A stretch of DNA of 64,000 nt from Eutypa lata (GCA_022661535.1 JAKULF010000017.1:124001-188000), one strand, 5' to 3'. Numbered from the stretch's first letter, positions 21,364-33,801 are shown. Made by a program: numbers and translations. The notes: generated from the sequence alone by a model not told the origin.

Positions 21364-24300
21364 GATGATGATGTAAGGGAGGGAGGAAATGCTCTTGGTA
21401 TTTGTATACTAACTAGGTAGTTAGCTTGTAGTGGGAAGTACTTGACGCACTTTGGAAAGAGGAAAATGAGAGGATTCGAGAATGCAGGGTTCGCCACGTG
21501 GGCGGAGAAATAAATAGTTTATATATGGACCTGATGGATACTTCTGCGGGAGTGTGTGCTCGCTCAGGTTTATAACACGACTACCTACCTAAGTTAGGTA
21601 TAACAATATCAGCAATATCACGTCCTCGTCCACTGCCATTGTTGTACTACCACACTGCTGTATCAACGGAGTCTAATTTAAGCAGGATGACCCCATCACG
21701 AAGCAGTAGATGTATAAGATGTATATATAGCTGATCATTAAGTGATATCTCTTTGCATATAGTTTGAACCTTGTTTTATTTGTTAGATACCGGGGTGTTT
21801 GCGCAAGTTCTGCTGATGTGCATTCTGTACAATACGTTGTGGGGTGTCGTTATGAAGCACATTTGTAGAATGGAGTTCCGGCCGTTGTGTTGTAGAATTA
21901 GGAAGGTGTGAAATATACATACATGTACATCCTTTATTTAAATGAAAGTGCTAGATACATATGTAGATTGGATAAGAGATGGTTTAGTGGTCGTGCCTAG
22001 TCGAACGACAAACCACAGACGACCAGAAATAGAAGAATAGTAATTGCTACTGGTTATTGGTTGTGGTGAAATTGTCCTTTCGTAATTAAGCCTAATGAGA
22101 TTCGATGTTGCTGTCGCACAAGCTTACCTATGTGGAGGTGGTCGGGATAAATTGATTCACTTACCTACCTACCTAACCTAGGAGGTATGCATCCAACGTC
22201 GAACTCTCGAACTTCTGCAATGCAATGCATCGCTAGCTTAGCGTGGCTGGGTAGCATTTGTGCCATTGTCCGATTTCTTGTTTCCCTCGTTCAGGAAGTA
22301 GAGGGCATGATGCCTAGATACATGAGGGGATGTTACTGCAGGTGGTGCTCTGCCGAATCTCGGAGCATGCAGTAGATGTAGGTAGTCACCATACATACGC
22401 GCATGTATACTATGTAGGTCTAGGTACCTAGGTTATTTGATAAAGCTTCACTTTAGGTTCTTAGATTAGCGTTCTGTGATAGTTACCTCGCTATATATTT
22501 CAGCTTAAAGACGGACCCCAAGCCGGGGCTAGGGATCCTTTGGGGAAACCCGTTGGATCGGGACAGTGGGGGGACAGCAGTAGCGTTCAACTTTACAAGG
22601 GCAAGAGTTACTAGGTCACCTAGGTAAGCGGGAATCAATTCTATTCCAAGCAAGTCTTACAGGAACACCTATAATAAGGGATTTTGACTATGTTAAGAGA
22701 TAGAGATTCAGTTGTTAGTTACCATATTAAGAGATGGTGTAAGACAGACGTCGTGATTATCATCTCGATATCCGTCCATTCTACCTACATAGGTACCTAC
22801 CTACCTACCTACTAACATGATATGCTGGAATAATACGAGGCTTCCCGTCTCCTTCTGGCAGGTCGGTTCTCTACCGAAATCCCCGTGAGAATGGAAGTCA
22901 CTATAGTAAAACATGCTGCCGAATAGAGGAAGGCGATTTGTCTGGGTTCCGGTTGGTTTATCCCTTATATTAACCGTCATCAAACTGTTCATATATTCTA
23001 AATATCGCGACGCAGGGGTCGTGCCCTATCAGCTTAGCCCTTGCTGGTGGGTAGAAAGCTTGGCCACCATTATAAAGCACCTAGCCGCTGGCGTGCATGT
23101 GTTTTTGTAACATCCATTACCACCTCGAGATCTTCTGACCATCCATCCATCTAACTAGGTATCTAGCTATGTAGGTATCGTATCTATCTGGGCTTGTGTT
23201 ACTCGAGATCTGTCTGACACGAGGTATCGGCGATATTAACCCGTCTTGGCGAATAGGTGTATCGTGCGTCTCTTCTAACTATCTCGTAAGGAACGCAGTC
23301 GAGATTTGTACAATAACGGCTTAGTTCTAATCATGCCATGCATCTTACATACTGTCGACCCAGTCAGCTGTTCATTTTGGTTGCACGTACATAGTTAGTA
23401 GTGATTTCCATATATAGATCCCCGTGCGGGATGCTTGCGGTTCCTTATCTACGAGGTGATAATACCTAGTCAATGACGCGATGACCGTGACGAGTCGGCA
23501 GCGTGCCGATAATCTCCAGGCCACGTCCTCAACAACGCCAGCCATCCCAGCCCCATCGTGCATACTGAACCGCGGGAAGAATGGGGGGGGGGGGGGACAG
23601 CACGATCCATCCGGGTGTCCACCCTGCTAGAATTGTGATCATGCCTCGAAGTTGAGTTTCCTGATCGAGCTGATAGCCCGATTCGAGAAAGGCCGCGACC
23701 GGTCATCTGGGTCGGCTGGATTTGGAAACGTCTTTAAGCACGCAGCCCTTGGATTGGAAATATCCAACAACCAGGTAGGTATCGGTTCAAGTATTGCCCG
23801 GCGGCCCGGCCTTCTGCTCCAGAACCCTGCCAGGCCGCATAGGCGAACGAGGACTGCATCCGCGCTGCAAGTTGTGAAGTATCTTTAATACTACCTGGGT
23901 TGAGTCTGTGTACATTGGCATTAAACGTTGCGAATAGCAGCGAGTGGGAGTGGGTGAGAGAGGGCTACGTATCTACTACATACCTACTCAATTGGAATAG
24001 TACACGAGGATGGTAACTCCAATATTATGTTGCATTTGGGGGGGAACTGTCCCGTCTTTGGCTTCTGCATGTTCGCTCGGCCTTGATTTAAGGCGCTCTA
24101 TCTAATAGAAAAAGCGACGGTTTCGGAAAATAACTACCGGTACTTGTTGTGATTCAACCAGTACCATCGTCCTACTTTTCCAAATGTTACAACTTTACGA
24201 TGTATAATCTATAATAGACTTGATATTGCTTGAACTATACGAATAATACAGACTCTAGAACCCTTCTTCAGAGGCATGATCTAATAATGAGTTGGTGACT

Positions 24301-24731
24301 TGCCTTGCGAGGTGAGAGGCGAGAGGCCAAGAGGGATATGAAAATGCACGGACCACATGCATTCTAAAGGACAGTGCAGTGGCGGAATGCAGTTAGTGGC
24401 TCGGTTATAGCGCCGCTGAGCTCATGTCGGCTACTTACCTTGATTTCACTTGGGCCTAGACGTCCAGACCAGACTTTCGTGCTTGATCCCATGATCGTGT
24501 AACTAACTAGCCTCTCATATCTTTCGAGACGACCTGCCTTACTTCGTATACTCTTCATACATAACTACCTCAAGTATAGACCAGAAAAGGAAAATACTTT
24601 CTACATTCGGTTTAACGACTTTGTTATACCTGTTAAGGACTAGGCCTTCCTTGTTTGTCATAGATTGTCTCTTCCAACAACACCCCTCCTACCGACTATA
24701 GAGTAGAGTGTACTTTAGGCTTCTTATGATC
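21364..24731. other. 3.3-kb intergenic region
   Basis: No supported gene on either strand. The region has many TAGGTA/TACCTA tracts (21,585-21,600, 22,161-22,180, 22,410-22,432, 22,785-22,815) and a short poly-G run near 23,585. Open frames are short, start at random codons and have no recognisable domains. Confidence 0.55.
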
Positions 24732-25384
24732 ATGTCTATTCTCGCCCTCCTTCCCGATATACTGCCGATGATTCTCCCCTCGCCGGTGCAGGTTACCAAG
24801 GCTTCCGACTTGGAAGCTCAGAGGGCCGGCAGCAGGGATTCGGCCATGATCCGGCAGGGCGCAGTGATTGGCAAGAGCGACAAGATGTGTGCAACTGGTG
24901 AGCACTGCTGTCCCCCCCTTTCCCATTTCGATATACTTCGATTACCCCTATCGGGACATATAGCAATGCGCTGAACCATCATTTTGCTCACCGCTCACTA
25001 CTCACCTTCTATAATAGTTCTCATTGCCAAAGCCCATTGTTCTTCAGCCGTACATCACCACGGTGAGCAAGGTTTGTCCCCCGCCCCATCGAAGACCTGA
25101 ATTATGGCCATAAGCAGGATAATCATTGACACTCTATATTAGATACTATTATATATGCAGCTTCTGGAAAGGGTGTGTTAGTTACCAATCCCCACGAGGA
25201 CACGGACAATTTACAGCGCCATGAGCTCTCCGCTGGCGACTTCGCTTTCGTCCCGCCTTGGACTGAGCACCAGGAGATCAATGAAACCGACGAAGATGTC
25301 GTCTGGGTGCTCATTCGTGGTGGGCCCCATCCGGTAGTTGTCTACCTTGAGGATTGGGGTGGTAGCGAGGCAAAGGCCGACTAA
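24732..25384 (+). CDS. Small single-domain cupin protein, three exons
   Basis: Exons 24732-24897, 25018-25071 and 25143-25384 (introns GTGAGC...AATAG and GTTTGT...ATTAG) give 153 aa; an ATG two codons upstream at 24726 is equally possible. Both cupin motifs are present. Motif 1 is the metal-ligand cluster HHHGEQ at residues 68-73. Motif 2 is GDFAFVPPWTEH at 105-116, with His116. Between them lies the typical strand SGKGVLVTN. The size fits a one-barrel cupin that binds a divalent metal; members act as dioxygenases, isomerases or sugar-binding proteins, and the substrate cannot be told here. No signal peptide is clear despite a hydrophobic first 17 residues. The gene converges on the alpha/beta hydrolase, with 172 bp between stops. 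Confidence 0.85.
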
Positions 25385-25556
25385 ACAAAATAAAAAACCA
25401 ATCCGTGACCACCACCATCCCGCGTCCAATAGTTTCTGCACCTGTGGTGCTATGCAAGCTTCAAAAGAGGTGATCGGGTAGTTTTGACCGTGTCAGAAGA
25501 GGCAGGTTACGAGGAGATATATTTAGTAGATACGGCTAAAATTTGGGACGATCTAA

Positions 25557-27191
25557 CTATATGGTACAATACCGCTGAGTGACACTACACAGCCGGTCTC
25601 GACTCTCCTTGGCATCAAACACCTGCGCATGATCGAAACCAGGAAACCACAGCAACTCAATGCCGTCCTTCGTCACGTGGCCGCGACCGGGTTTTCCATA
25701 CGAGATTGATTTTCCCGCGCCACCCTGTTCACGTCCCTTACCAACACTGTCCAGATACCACTCCTCGTCTCCTGCCAGATATTTCGCTACCGTCAAGGTA
25801 TCAACGATGAGGTCGTTTTCTGCAAGGGAGACCGCCACGCGCCGTTTCCTTCGCCTAGCGCTGCCTAAGTCGGCAATCAATTCGGTGCTGCTGCTGCCGC
25901 CGCCGGTAGGAGAGGGCGATGCTTCTCCAATCACATTCACCAGATCCTCCTTCCAAACGATGTTATCCTTCCAGAAGAAATGCCGGCCGAGGCAGTGGGC
26001 CACGCCAGGGTCCATGCTGGCGAAGTACCACAGCAGCCACTCATTGGCCCTCTGCGGCTTGCGTCGCGTAAAGTTCACGGCCACGTCCGGGAGGTGCAGG
26101 AGGATGGTGACGGGGTCGACGAACACGGCCGATTCGATTCGTGGACCTAATGCCTCGGACTGAAACATGTGGGTAGCCAAGACCGACCCGTACGAATGCG
26201 ACGCTAGGACAAACCTATCCCATCCATGCGACTCCAAGATTGCCGTCACCTGCTTAAGGAAGTCGGTCTTGTGTAGAGGCGCACCAGTCAGACGAAATGA
26301 TACAGGTAAATACTCGATGGCGATGATGCCGATCTGCTCGTCTTCGGGCGCGCCGTCGTTCAGACTCGATAGGAACGACACATACGTCCACAGACCAACA
26401 CCAATGCCATGCAGAAATACGACGGGAAGCTTGCCTTTCGCAGTATGTGGCCGGTGCCAGTAAGCCAGGTCTGGCGCGGCTGAGCGCCGGCTTGTAAATA
26501 GACTCTGCATGCGGTATGGGATGACGGAGAGAAAAGCCGACCTCAGCTGGGCATGATACTGAAACCCGCACCTCGCCAGCTGGCAGTGTGTCACGATATC
26601 AACCAGGCCAATGATAGTGTACCAGATGACGCTCCGGTACCTAGCCTCCACCGGGTCGAAGGTCAACCGGAGTCCGCCCTCGGCGCTCCCCCTACCGGGC
26701 CCCACCTCGTGGCCCAAGTTTTGCTCTATCAACCCGACGTACTCGTCGAGCTCGGCAACGTCCTCTTCCGACTCCTTCAAGGCAGGCCTCCTATCGAAGA
26801 AAGCCCACAGCAGGAATTCGTGCAGGTTCTCGCGGCGGATCTCGGACGCGTCGGCGCCGAGGAACCACAGCCGCAGGTACCGCTCCGCGTCCGGCATTTG
26901 GGCGAGGCAGCGCTCCAGGACGGCACGGCGCTCGGGCCGCGATAGGGCCGGTGGATGTTCCGTATCGTCGCGCAGGCGCCGGTTATAGGGGATCCAGAGC
27001 AAGACGGCGTAGAGGAGGTCCGCGACCGAGTAGCTGATCAGGAATCGGGCGGTGCGGGATGATAGGGCTGCTGCGGGGCCCCAGATGGTGACTAGGACGG
27101 CTAGGCATGCTAGGCATATGGGCGTTGTGTACCGTAGGAAGAAGATGCAGAGTCGTATGAAGACGTACTCTGGGAGGGAGGTACCGATCAT
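25557..27191 (-). CDS. Membrane-anchored alpha/beta hydrolase
   Basis: A single exon of 544 aa. The N-terminus has hydrophobic segments (about residues 10-40 and 45-65), suggesting an endomembrane anchor. The C-terminal half is an alpha/beta hydrolase. It has the oxyanion HGIG motif after LPVVFLHG, the nucleophile elbow SHSYGS with the catalytic Ser, an acidic residue in ENDLIVD, and the catalytic His in FPGFDHAQVF. All three catalytic positions are present, so the enzyme should be active, probably on a lipid or ester. The natural substrate is unknown. An acidic linker (EESEEDVAELDEY-like) lies between the anchor and the hydrolase fold. The gene is convergent with the cupin gene. Confidence 0.88.
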   Translation of the reverse strand: MIGTSLPEYVFIRLCIFFLRYTTPICLACLAVLVTIWGPAAALSSRTARFLISYSVADLLYAVLLWIPYNRRLRDDTEHPPALSRPERRAVLERCLAQMPDAERYLRLWFLGADASEIRRENLHEFLLWAFFDRRPALKESEEDVAELDEYVGLIEQNLGHEVGPGRGSAEGGLRLTFDPVEARYRSVIWYTIIGLVDIVTHCQLARCGFQYHAQLRSAFLSVIPYRMQSLFTSRRSAAPDLAYWHRPHTAKGKLPVVFLHGIGVGLWTYVSFLSSLNDGAPEDEQIGIIAIEYLPVSFRLTGAPLHKTDFLKQVTAILESHGWDRFVLASHSYGSVLATHMFQSEALGPRIESAVFVDPVTILLHLPDVAVNFTRRKPQRANEWLLWYFASMDPGVAHCLGRHFFWKDNIVWKEDLVNVIGEASPSPTGGGSSSTELIADLGSARRRKRRVAVSLAENDLIVDTLTVAKYLAGDEEWYLDSVGKGREQGGAGKSISYGKPGRGHVTKDGIELLWFPGFDHAQVFDAKESRDRLCSVTQRYCTI

Positions 27192-28783
27192 GGTTACCTA
27201 AAGTAAAGGTGGTGGTGTGTGGGTGTACCTAATGTACCTGTGCTATGTAGATAGGTAGGTAGTCTAGTCGTGGAAAGTGTAAATGCGACTGGCTTTGGAA
27301 CCGGGATAATATTAAGAGAAAACAAGCAAGCAAGTAATACTACTTCGGTTCTCCCGCTGCAAAGCAACGCGATAATATCAGGGGGCTGCTGATACGTATG
27401 TGCGGTTTCAATGGCGATGACCGCATGCTAGATGTACATGTATGTATGTATGTACCTCTAGGTAGTACATATGTATGTAATTGATGATACTGTCCGGTAC
27501 GGTCATTCAACTAACACACGTACACACATATATACTATTGGCTTGCTTCCGCGTATAAGTTTAAGTTAAGCATGCAACCAACATAAATGCAACATGGATT
27601 TCCTAAGATGGACATCAAAGCTCCAACATAATGTTGCAGCACATGTACCTAACTAAGTACTTTATCGTTGACAACGCATGTGAAGCGAAGCAAATTGTTG
27701 AGGACGTACCACGCCGAGGTTCTGGCGGGGCACGTACGAAGTACGCTAGTTACCTAATTATGATATCATTATAAGCGGGATGTGGCTAGTTAATGTCAGT
27801 GAGCAGGCAATGGTGAAGTGTGGCTTGTGGCAATCAAGGAAGGGTAGCTTCATCTGGAGCAAGATAGTCTAGATATTCATGGGAAAGGTGAGCTTACTAC
27901 CAGCATAGTGACCTGCCTGGGTAATTCGGTAGCTAGTGATTATATAACTACCTACATGAATGAGCTCGAATAGATTTGTTATTAGGTAATTATGGTTTAA
28001 TGATATAAACGATCACACAAGATCGCCAGCCTATTTTTCTATTGATCATTACTAGCTAGCCCCTTGAAAATATCCAAATACGTGCATTGATATAAGAATT
28101 TCGGCTCTCTAAATATCATTGAATATTATAATAAGTATGCATACTATGCTTTTCAATAGACCGCCATTTTAGACTAACCTTATCTTGGGTCTCTGAGATG
28201 TGAATCTTACACCTACCTACTTGTGTAAACTATGATATCAACTTTTAGGTAGGTACTTAGGCATAAATTTAAACAACAAAGAAATCATCCAAGAAGTTTT
28301 AAACGAGTACTCATTTTGAGTTGCCATCAGTCCAATTGTGATCCAAAAATGACATCCCTTCGCTGAAGTGATACCTTCGACCTCTGTGTTTTTAAGTTCA
28401 CCGATGCACCCAAGAGGCGTTTCGACTCAAAACTCACAAGGTAAGGCAATGCGATGATTCCGAAGTATGTTTATTCCTAGTCCTATCTATGTATGGCGTA
28501 GGCCCTTCGGTACGGAGATAGGTGGAGGAAATCCATAAAGTGTTGGTGTTTTACAGTTCCCTCTAGTCTGCTCTGCACATACACATCCCATTTCCGAGTT
28601 CCTTCCTTTCTTACTCGCCCGCTTGCTCTCTCAGCCCCTTTCCCTCAAGTCTTCTACATCATGATAGCATCCGATACTCACCGCAAGTCATCTGCTCTCG
28701 CGCTTCAAAACCTTGCTCATCTGCTCAAGTGTACGACTACCTGACCCCGACGAAGAACAACAAAAACTACAGTGGACTTCGTC
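27192..28783. other. Intergenic between divergent hydrolase and membrane-protein genes
   Basis: Probably the shared promoter region. TAGGTA tracts at 27,246-27,262 and 28,212-28,262 are visible. A long pyrimidine-rich stretch at 28,560-28,680 just before the plus-strand gene looks like a fungal transcription start region. No gene is seen. Confidence 0.55.
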
Positions 28784-29569
28784 ATGGATCCCCTGATCAC
28801 CAGCTGGATCCTCCGCGGTCCCGTGTCGGACCTGCTCTACGGCAAGCACCACCAGCATCAACAGGCAGCAGCACAAAACAACAACATCACCACCAAATAC
28901 GTAGCTCCCATCCTCCGCTCCACCAGCCCAAGCAAGCACATGCTGAACCTCCTGATCGGCAGCGAGGAGCAGCACAAGCACCAGTACAGCAACAAGCACC
29001 TCTTCGCGCGCACGGGCGAGGACACAGCCACCGTACTCGACTTCTCGCACAACGAGAAGGGCACCGGGCCCATGGTGTGGATCATCTTCGTCCTCATGGT
29101 GTTTTTCATCGTCTTCGTCCTGGTCGCCGACGTATACCGGAAGTCGCCCCGGCTGCAGAGGCTCTTTGGAAAGTCTAACGGTCGCGGCGGCGGCGCCGCC
29201 CATCATGCGCCAGCAGCGCAGCAGCACGCACCCTTCTCCGGTACACCGCAGAGTCGAAGCGGCACATCGGAAGCCTCTTTGCTGCCGGGCAAAGCGGAGC
29301 CATCTCGCCCCTCGACACTCGATGACGCCGAGAAGGGCCAGGCGTGGAGCAGTAGCGTGACGCCCAATGGAAATGAAAAGGGCAAGGAGAACGCTGCGCC
29401 GGTCGCCGTCCGGGCTAGGGAGCCTGCGTCTGCACCTACGCTACCACCTATGGTCAATGGGGATCACCCCATGTTCCTCCCCGCGTCTGAGCGGACCGAA
29501 TTTTCGGTGTCATACCACAGCCTTCCAGAAGCTAGCCACAATGGCGAGGGGCCGAGCAGCTTCCATTAG
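28784..29569 (+). CDS. Single-pass membrane protein with long disordered tail, function unknown
   Basis: I start at ATG 28784; the frame extends upstream without a better ATG. The protein is about 261 aa. The first ~100 residues are polar, with a His/Gln/Asn-rich stretch. One strong membrane helix follows near residues 93-115 (MVWIIFVLMVFFIVFVLVA), then a basic stretch (YRKSPRLQRLFGK). The remaining ~140 residues are Ala/Pro/Ser/Gly-rich and look disordered. The positive-inside rule would put the long C-terminal tail in the cytosol. No signal peptide, enzyme motif or known domain is seen. GC-rich, low-repeat codon use and a clear promoter context support a real gene. Confidence 0.75.
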   Translation: MDPLITSWILRGPVSDLLYGKHHQHQQAAAQNNNITTKYVAPILRSTSPSKHMLNLLIGSEEQHKHQYSNKHLFARTGEDTATVLDFSHNEKGTGPMVWIIFVLMVFFIVFVLVADVYRKSPRLQRLFGKSNGRGGGAAHHAPAAQQHAPFSGTPQSRSGTSEASLLPGKAEPSRPSTLDDAEKGQAWSSSVTPNGNEKGKENAAPVAVRAREPASAPTLPPMVNGDHPMFLPASERTEFSVSYHSLPEASHNGEGPSSFH

Positions 29570-30334
29570 AAATGCCTTCTCATTGGCGCCTGGTTTTCAA
29601 GTGAACGTTTGGGAGTGTGATGACTTAGCATTGGCTAGGGTGTGTGGGCCTTGGGTTATGTGGTCATGGAAACGGGGGTATGGGTGTTTGGCGTGCTTGC
29701 GACGGATGAAAGTCTATGATACCCTTTGGTTTCGACTTTCTTTTCAGGTATGGGGAGGTATGTAGTATGGGACCTGTGAGTGATGAGGTGGAAGGTCGGT
29801 TTTATGATTAAAGACCAATAGAACAACATAATTATGTTCTAATTCCCTAGCAGCCTCGCAAGTTGTTATGCTGTGTATGTGAACGATGTTAAATGCCAAC
29901 CTTCCCAATGAAAGTTGCATAGGCTTTTGCTTCATCTATGAGAATAGATGGAATCCTCAAGAGACTGATTAGCGAAGAACTTTCCAAACCACCTACTTAG
30001 GTACATCCCCTAGTTCCAACTTCTACCGTCACTATTACATCACTGATACCCGTCAGCTTCACTTCAACGGGAAGGTACGTGATAAAATAACATTACACAT
30101 CCTACATCCTACATACTGCCAATACATTCGCTACATCTCGCTGTTGACTACAACCCAAGCCTTATCAATTGTATATCAAAATTTATCTCTAAGAATAATC
30201 AATGTCGACTTGACTGTTGACTGAAATCCTGATGGTGAGTTCATCAAATCTTCTCGGCTTATGCCTAAGCTGAACCATAGCTACCTGGTGGTTCACTTGG
30301 AGTATCGCCAAAATAGCAATATAAGTATAGATCC
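29570..30334. other. Intergenic, convergent 3' regions
   Basis: The 3' flanks of the membrane-protein gene and the ammonium transporter gene. No gene or notable repeat is seen. Confidence 0.6.
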
Positions 30335-31958
30335 CTAGATTTCGATATTACCTTTCGACATTGGGGAATAGTCCTCCTCGTCAGGATGTTGCATGTCGCA
30401 CAGCGTTTCCTCCGTTTGAATCATGTCTAATCCCGATATGATCTCCCTGAAATTGTCATCAGCGTCAGCATTCTATTTCCAACGTCCAAGAAAAGAGATT
30501 TCCACAAATCAACCAACGACTTACTCATTCGGAGCCAGGACTTCAAGTCCCGGCACACAATCGATCAAGGCAACGATGACGAACGAGCCGACGAACGACC
30601 ACGTGAACCCGATGAGGACTTCAACGATCTGAACCCAGAGCTGGCGGACGTTCCCATCGAAGAAGACCCCACCAGCGACCTCGACCCCGCCGTAGGCCGC
30701 GTTTTCCTTCCGAGCAAACAGCCCGGTGCAGATGGTGGCCGCGACGCCACCTACGCAGTGGGTGGCGAAGGTATCGCCGTTATCGACCCAGCGCCAGCGG
30801 CGGGCGAGATCCGTGAACTTGATGCGCAGCGCCTGGCGACACACCAAAGCGCCAATGATGCCGAGACAGAAGGACGTCGGCATGTCGACGAACCCAGCAG
30901 CGGGCGTGATCATGACGAGGCCGGCAATGGCGCCCATGAAAGTGGAATCGATGGACCACTTCCGGGTCTCGAAGAACGTGATTCCCGCCCACGTCAGGGC
31001 GCCCGCCGATGCGCACAGGTTCGTCACGCACAGCGCCATCACGGACTGGAAGTTGAAGGCCAGCGTGGTACCGGCGTCGAAGGCGAGCCAGGAGCCCCAG
31101 ATTATGATGAGGGCGAGGAGCTGGAAGAACGAGTTGCCCGGTCGGTGGAGGCGGATGTGGGTTGGCGTTCGCTTTTCTGAGCCCTTGGACCTGAAGATGG
31201 GATATGAGAGGTATAGGCTGATTGCTGAGGCTGTTGCCCCTGAACAGATGTGGACTGGCGTGCCTGCGGGGGTGGGTTAGTGAGTGGATGGCTCTCGAAG
31301 AATCTATAACAATATGATTAGGGGAAGCCGCACCTCCGGCAAAATCTAAAACACCTAGATACTCCCCCAGAAATCCACCTCCCCAGACCATATGAGCTAA
31401 TGGGCAGTAGATGAAAGTGGACCAGAGCTATTTCAAACCCTATATTAGTAGCCAGACATATGTGATGATGATTCAGCATTGACGTACGAAGATAAAAGGG
31501 ATGATCGGAAGTAATCTGCCTCTCTCGCAGAAGCCCCCAACAGCGATGGCGCACACGGTCGCTTCGAATACGAGCTGGAATTCACTGAATAGGATAGCGG
31601 GTATGGTGCCCACAGGCTCTGAAAGCACGCCGATATGCAGGGCATATTTGAAGTCGCCGAACACCCAACCGCCCTCGCCATAGGCTAAGGTGTAGCCGAT
31701 GATGAACCATTGAACAGAGCAGGTGGCGATCGTGAGAACAGCTGGGATTGCTGACGATAGCCCATTACGTCGCCAAGAATAGCCTCCGTAGGCTATACCA
31801 ACCTGTTTGCGGGTTAGGATAGATTCGTCGTTGGTGAGGTTTGATATATGCCGACTTACTATTGGCACGATGGTCCAACAGAATACCGTACAGACCAACA
31901 CGAATAACGTATCAATCTTATCACACTCTTCCCAGGCCTTTAGAACCTCGGAAGCCAT
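30335..31958 (-). CDS. Amt/Mep-family ammonium transporter, five exons
   Basis: Exons 31958-31860, 31802-31488, 31427-31334, 31263-30525 and 30446-30335 give about 452 aa. The first intron is an in-frame 57-nt GTAAGT...CAG. The last exon replaces a premature TAA with an acidic C-terminal tail; its stop at 30335 could change if another intron follows. The Amt core is complete: AHMVWGGG near the external ammonium site, LDFAGGTPVHICSG with the first pore His, and FATHCVGG with the second pore His. About ten to eleven membrane helices are expected. The AHMVWGGG block resembles bacterial AmtB more than classical fungal Mep proteins, and TM1 has VGIAYGGYSW instead of a GFFY-type turn. Role: ammonium uptake or sensing at the plasma membrane. 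Confidence 0.9.
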
Positions 31959-33371
31959 GGTGTGTATGGTATCACGATTTAGGTAGTTAGTCGATGATGG
32001 CAATGCAATGCAATTGATTCTCTTCACTTCGCGGTCAATACAAACTACCATGTACACACACCCAACATTAGCTCTAAATGAATGAAATTCCAAGATAAAC
32101 AGCTACGTAAGAAGTAGATACCCTCAGACCTAACCCAGCCAACTGATATCCGTAGGGCTTCCATCCCTTATCTCTCGGCATGTGGACGTCGCATCGCCAA
32201 GACCAATCACCTTAGATCTGCCCTGGCAGCTCATTTCCACATTCGGCTTAGGGGCTTTTCGAGGGGGAGATAAGCACTCGTTTCGCTTGAGGTACAAGTA
32301 TTACCCTCCCTCTTTTCTTTCGTATTACAGTGCTTGTGGCTTGAGGTAGGTATTAAAGTCTTATGATGTCACTGCTGTTTAGTTAAGCCTCCGATTTTTT
32401 TCATCTGAGATTAGTCAGGTACTATCTAGAGGCTAGAGGATAGGTATATTTCAACTTTGTGCGGACTAGTTGCCCGCAACCACTACTTAAATAAGGGGGG
32501 GATTACATAATACGATGGTGGATAGACATGTCTGCTTCTTGATGGTGACGATTGATAATTAGTTAGACAACTAGATCTTCATTACTTATGTTTTTTCCCT
32601 CTTCCTCTTCATTTTCACCTTTTTACTTCTTTACCCCTATCATGAAAGTTATGAAGATATAATAACCTATCTTTCTCGCTCAAACTAGCCCTCATCCTGG
32701 CACCATTTGGTCGTATACATGCACCCCGAGTCGTTCTCTTGGCTACTCACGAAATTGTTCTGTGTCTATTAGTCTCCCCTTGGAAGGATTTGGCCTGGAG
32801 GGCGTCTAGGTATGTGTTCATACTTCTTGACTATACTCTACGTAATACCTGGACGGTTTTGACGATACGTTCCGTGTTAAAGTGACCTAGTTCTAGTTTC
32901 ATCGGTTTCTAATCATGATTAGGAAGGCGAGCAACATTGTGTATCTGACCAAACTCCATGAATGGTACAAAAGAGCAAGTGAGACAGATACATACAGATG
33001 TAAACAACTTTTACAAGCCGAAATTACCAATGCCAGGTTCCAAGACCGTCATTAGCATCGATCAAAATTATGGGAATCGTAAAAATTTCGACCATGACAA
33101 CGAGTTGAATTGGCTATAGTGCGATATAGTAAATAGCTATAACGTCAAATACATGCAGCATATGGCAGAAACTGTGTTTTGTTGTAGATCGAGAGAGTGT
33201 ATTGTAATATGATGATTCAAAAGTGAATGTGTGTTAAGCAGAAGGCTAACATCGCTCTGCCTATCCCATGATGTCCAATATAAGCCCTACCCCGACTACA
33301 TTTCTCCTTGATGGGTACTTCCCCGTACATTCCACCCTCAATGGTTCTCAGGAACGTCGATGTAATCAAAA
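31959..33371. other. Intergenic upstream of the ammonium transporter
   Basis: Holds the promoter of the transporter and the 3' flank of the small secreted protein gene. GATA-type sites are frequent by eye, as expected for nitrogen control, but they are also frequent by chance in this AT-leaning DNA. No other gene is seen. Confidence 0.5.
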
Positions 33372-33644
33372 TTACGCTGGGATGCACTCATCCGACACAC
33401 AGTTGTATCCAGAGCAGCACGGCTCATGGTTCACTTCATTGCATCCCGTCTCTGGGTAGACTAGGCAGCCTTGCTGTTTCCGTTATCCCCCGTTGTTAAT
33501 TAGCTCATCGCGTGCCTAGCAGTCACAGCTCTTTAGGGAACAGAAAGTATGAGAGTTACTCACGCGCTCATAGAGAGGCTCGCCAGTGACGGCTGCCGCC
33601 GAGAGGGAGGCGAAGGCAAGGGCGCAGATGGCGAAGAACTTCAT
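33372..33644 (-). CDS. Small secreted six-cysteine (knottin-like) protein, two exons
   Basis: Exon 1 is 33644-33564 and exon 2 is 33473-33372, with a 90-nt intron (GTGAGT...AACAG). The product is only 60 aa. Residues 1-20 are a clear signal peptide (MKFFAICALAFASLSAAA). A short spacer ending in YER precedes the mature domain, which has exactly six cysteines at 30, 38, 46, 47, 52 and 57. The pattern C-x7-C-x7-CC-x4-C-x4-C is that of an inhibitor-cystine-knot fold. Family knowledge: fungal proteins of this shape include secreted effectors, inhibitors and antimicrobial peptides. Which one this is cannot be told. A TATATAAA box lies about 150 bp upstream. The reading frame, signal peptide and cysteine spacing together make chance unlikely. 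Confidence 0.8.
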
Positions 33645-33793
33645 TTTGGCTGTGGATTTGGAGGTGGGTTATTGCTGAATATGTTTGAATTGGAAGTGGT
33701 TGTGTAGTGTTGTAGGTTTGCTGTGCTTGGAGCTGCTTGGAAGAGGATGCTTGTGATACAAATTCCTGCTAAACAGAGGAGTTTGCCAAGCAG

Positions 33794-33801
33794 TTTATAT
33801 A
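33794..33801 (-). promoter_or_regulatory. TATA box of the small secreted protein gene
   Basis: TATATAAA on the minus strand, about 150 bp before the ATG at 33644. A good consensus match at a plausible distance. Confidence 0.55.

Noticed and set aside
28688..29227. Minus-strand frame opposite the single-pass membrane protein
   Set aside because: Shadow of a GC-rich gene with low-complexity His/Asp/Val content and no domain.
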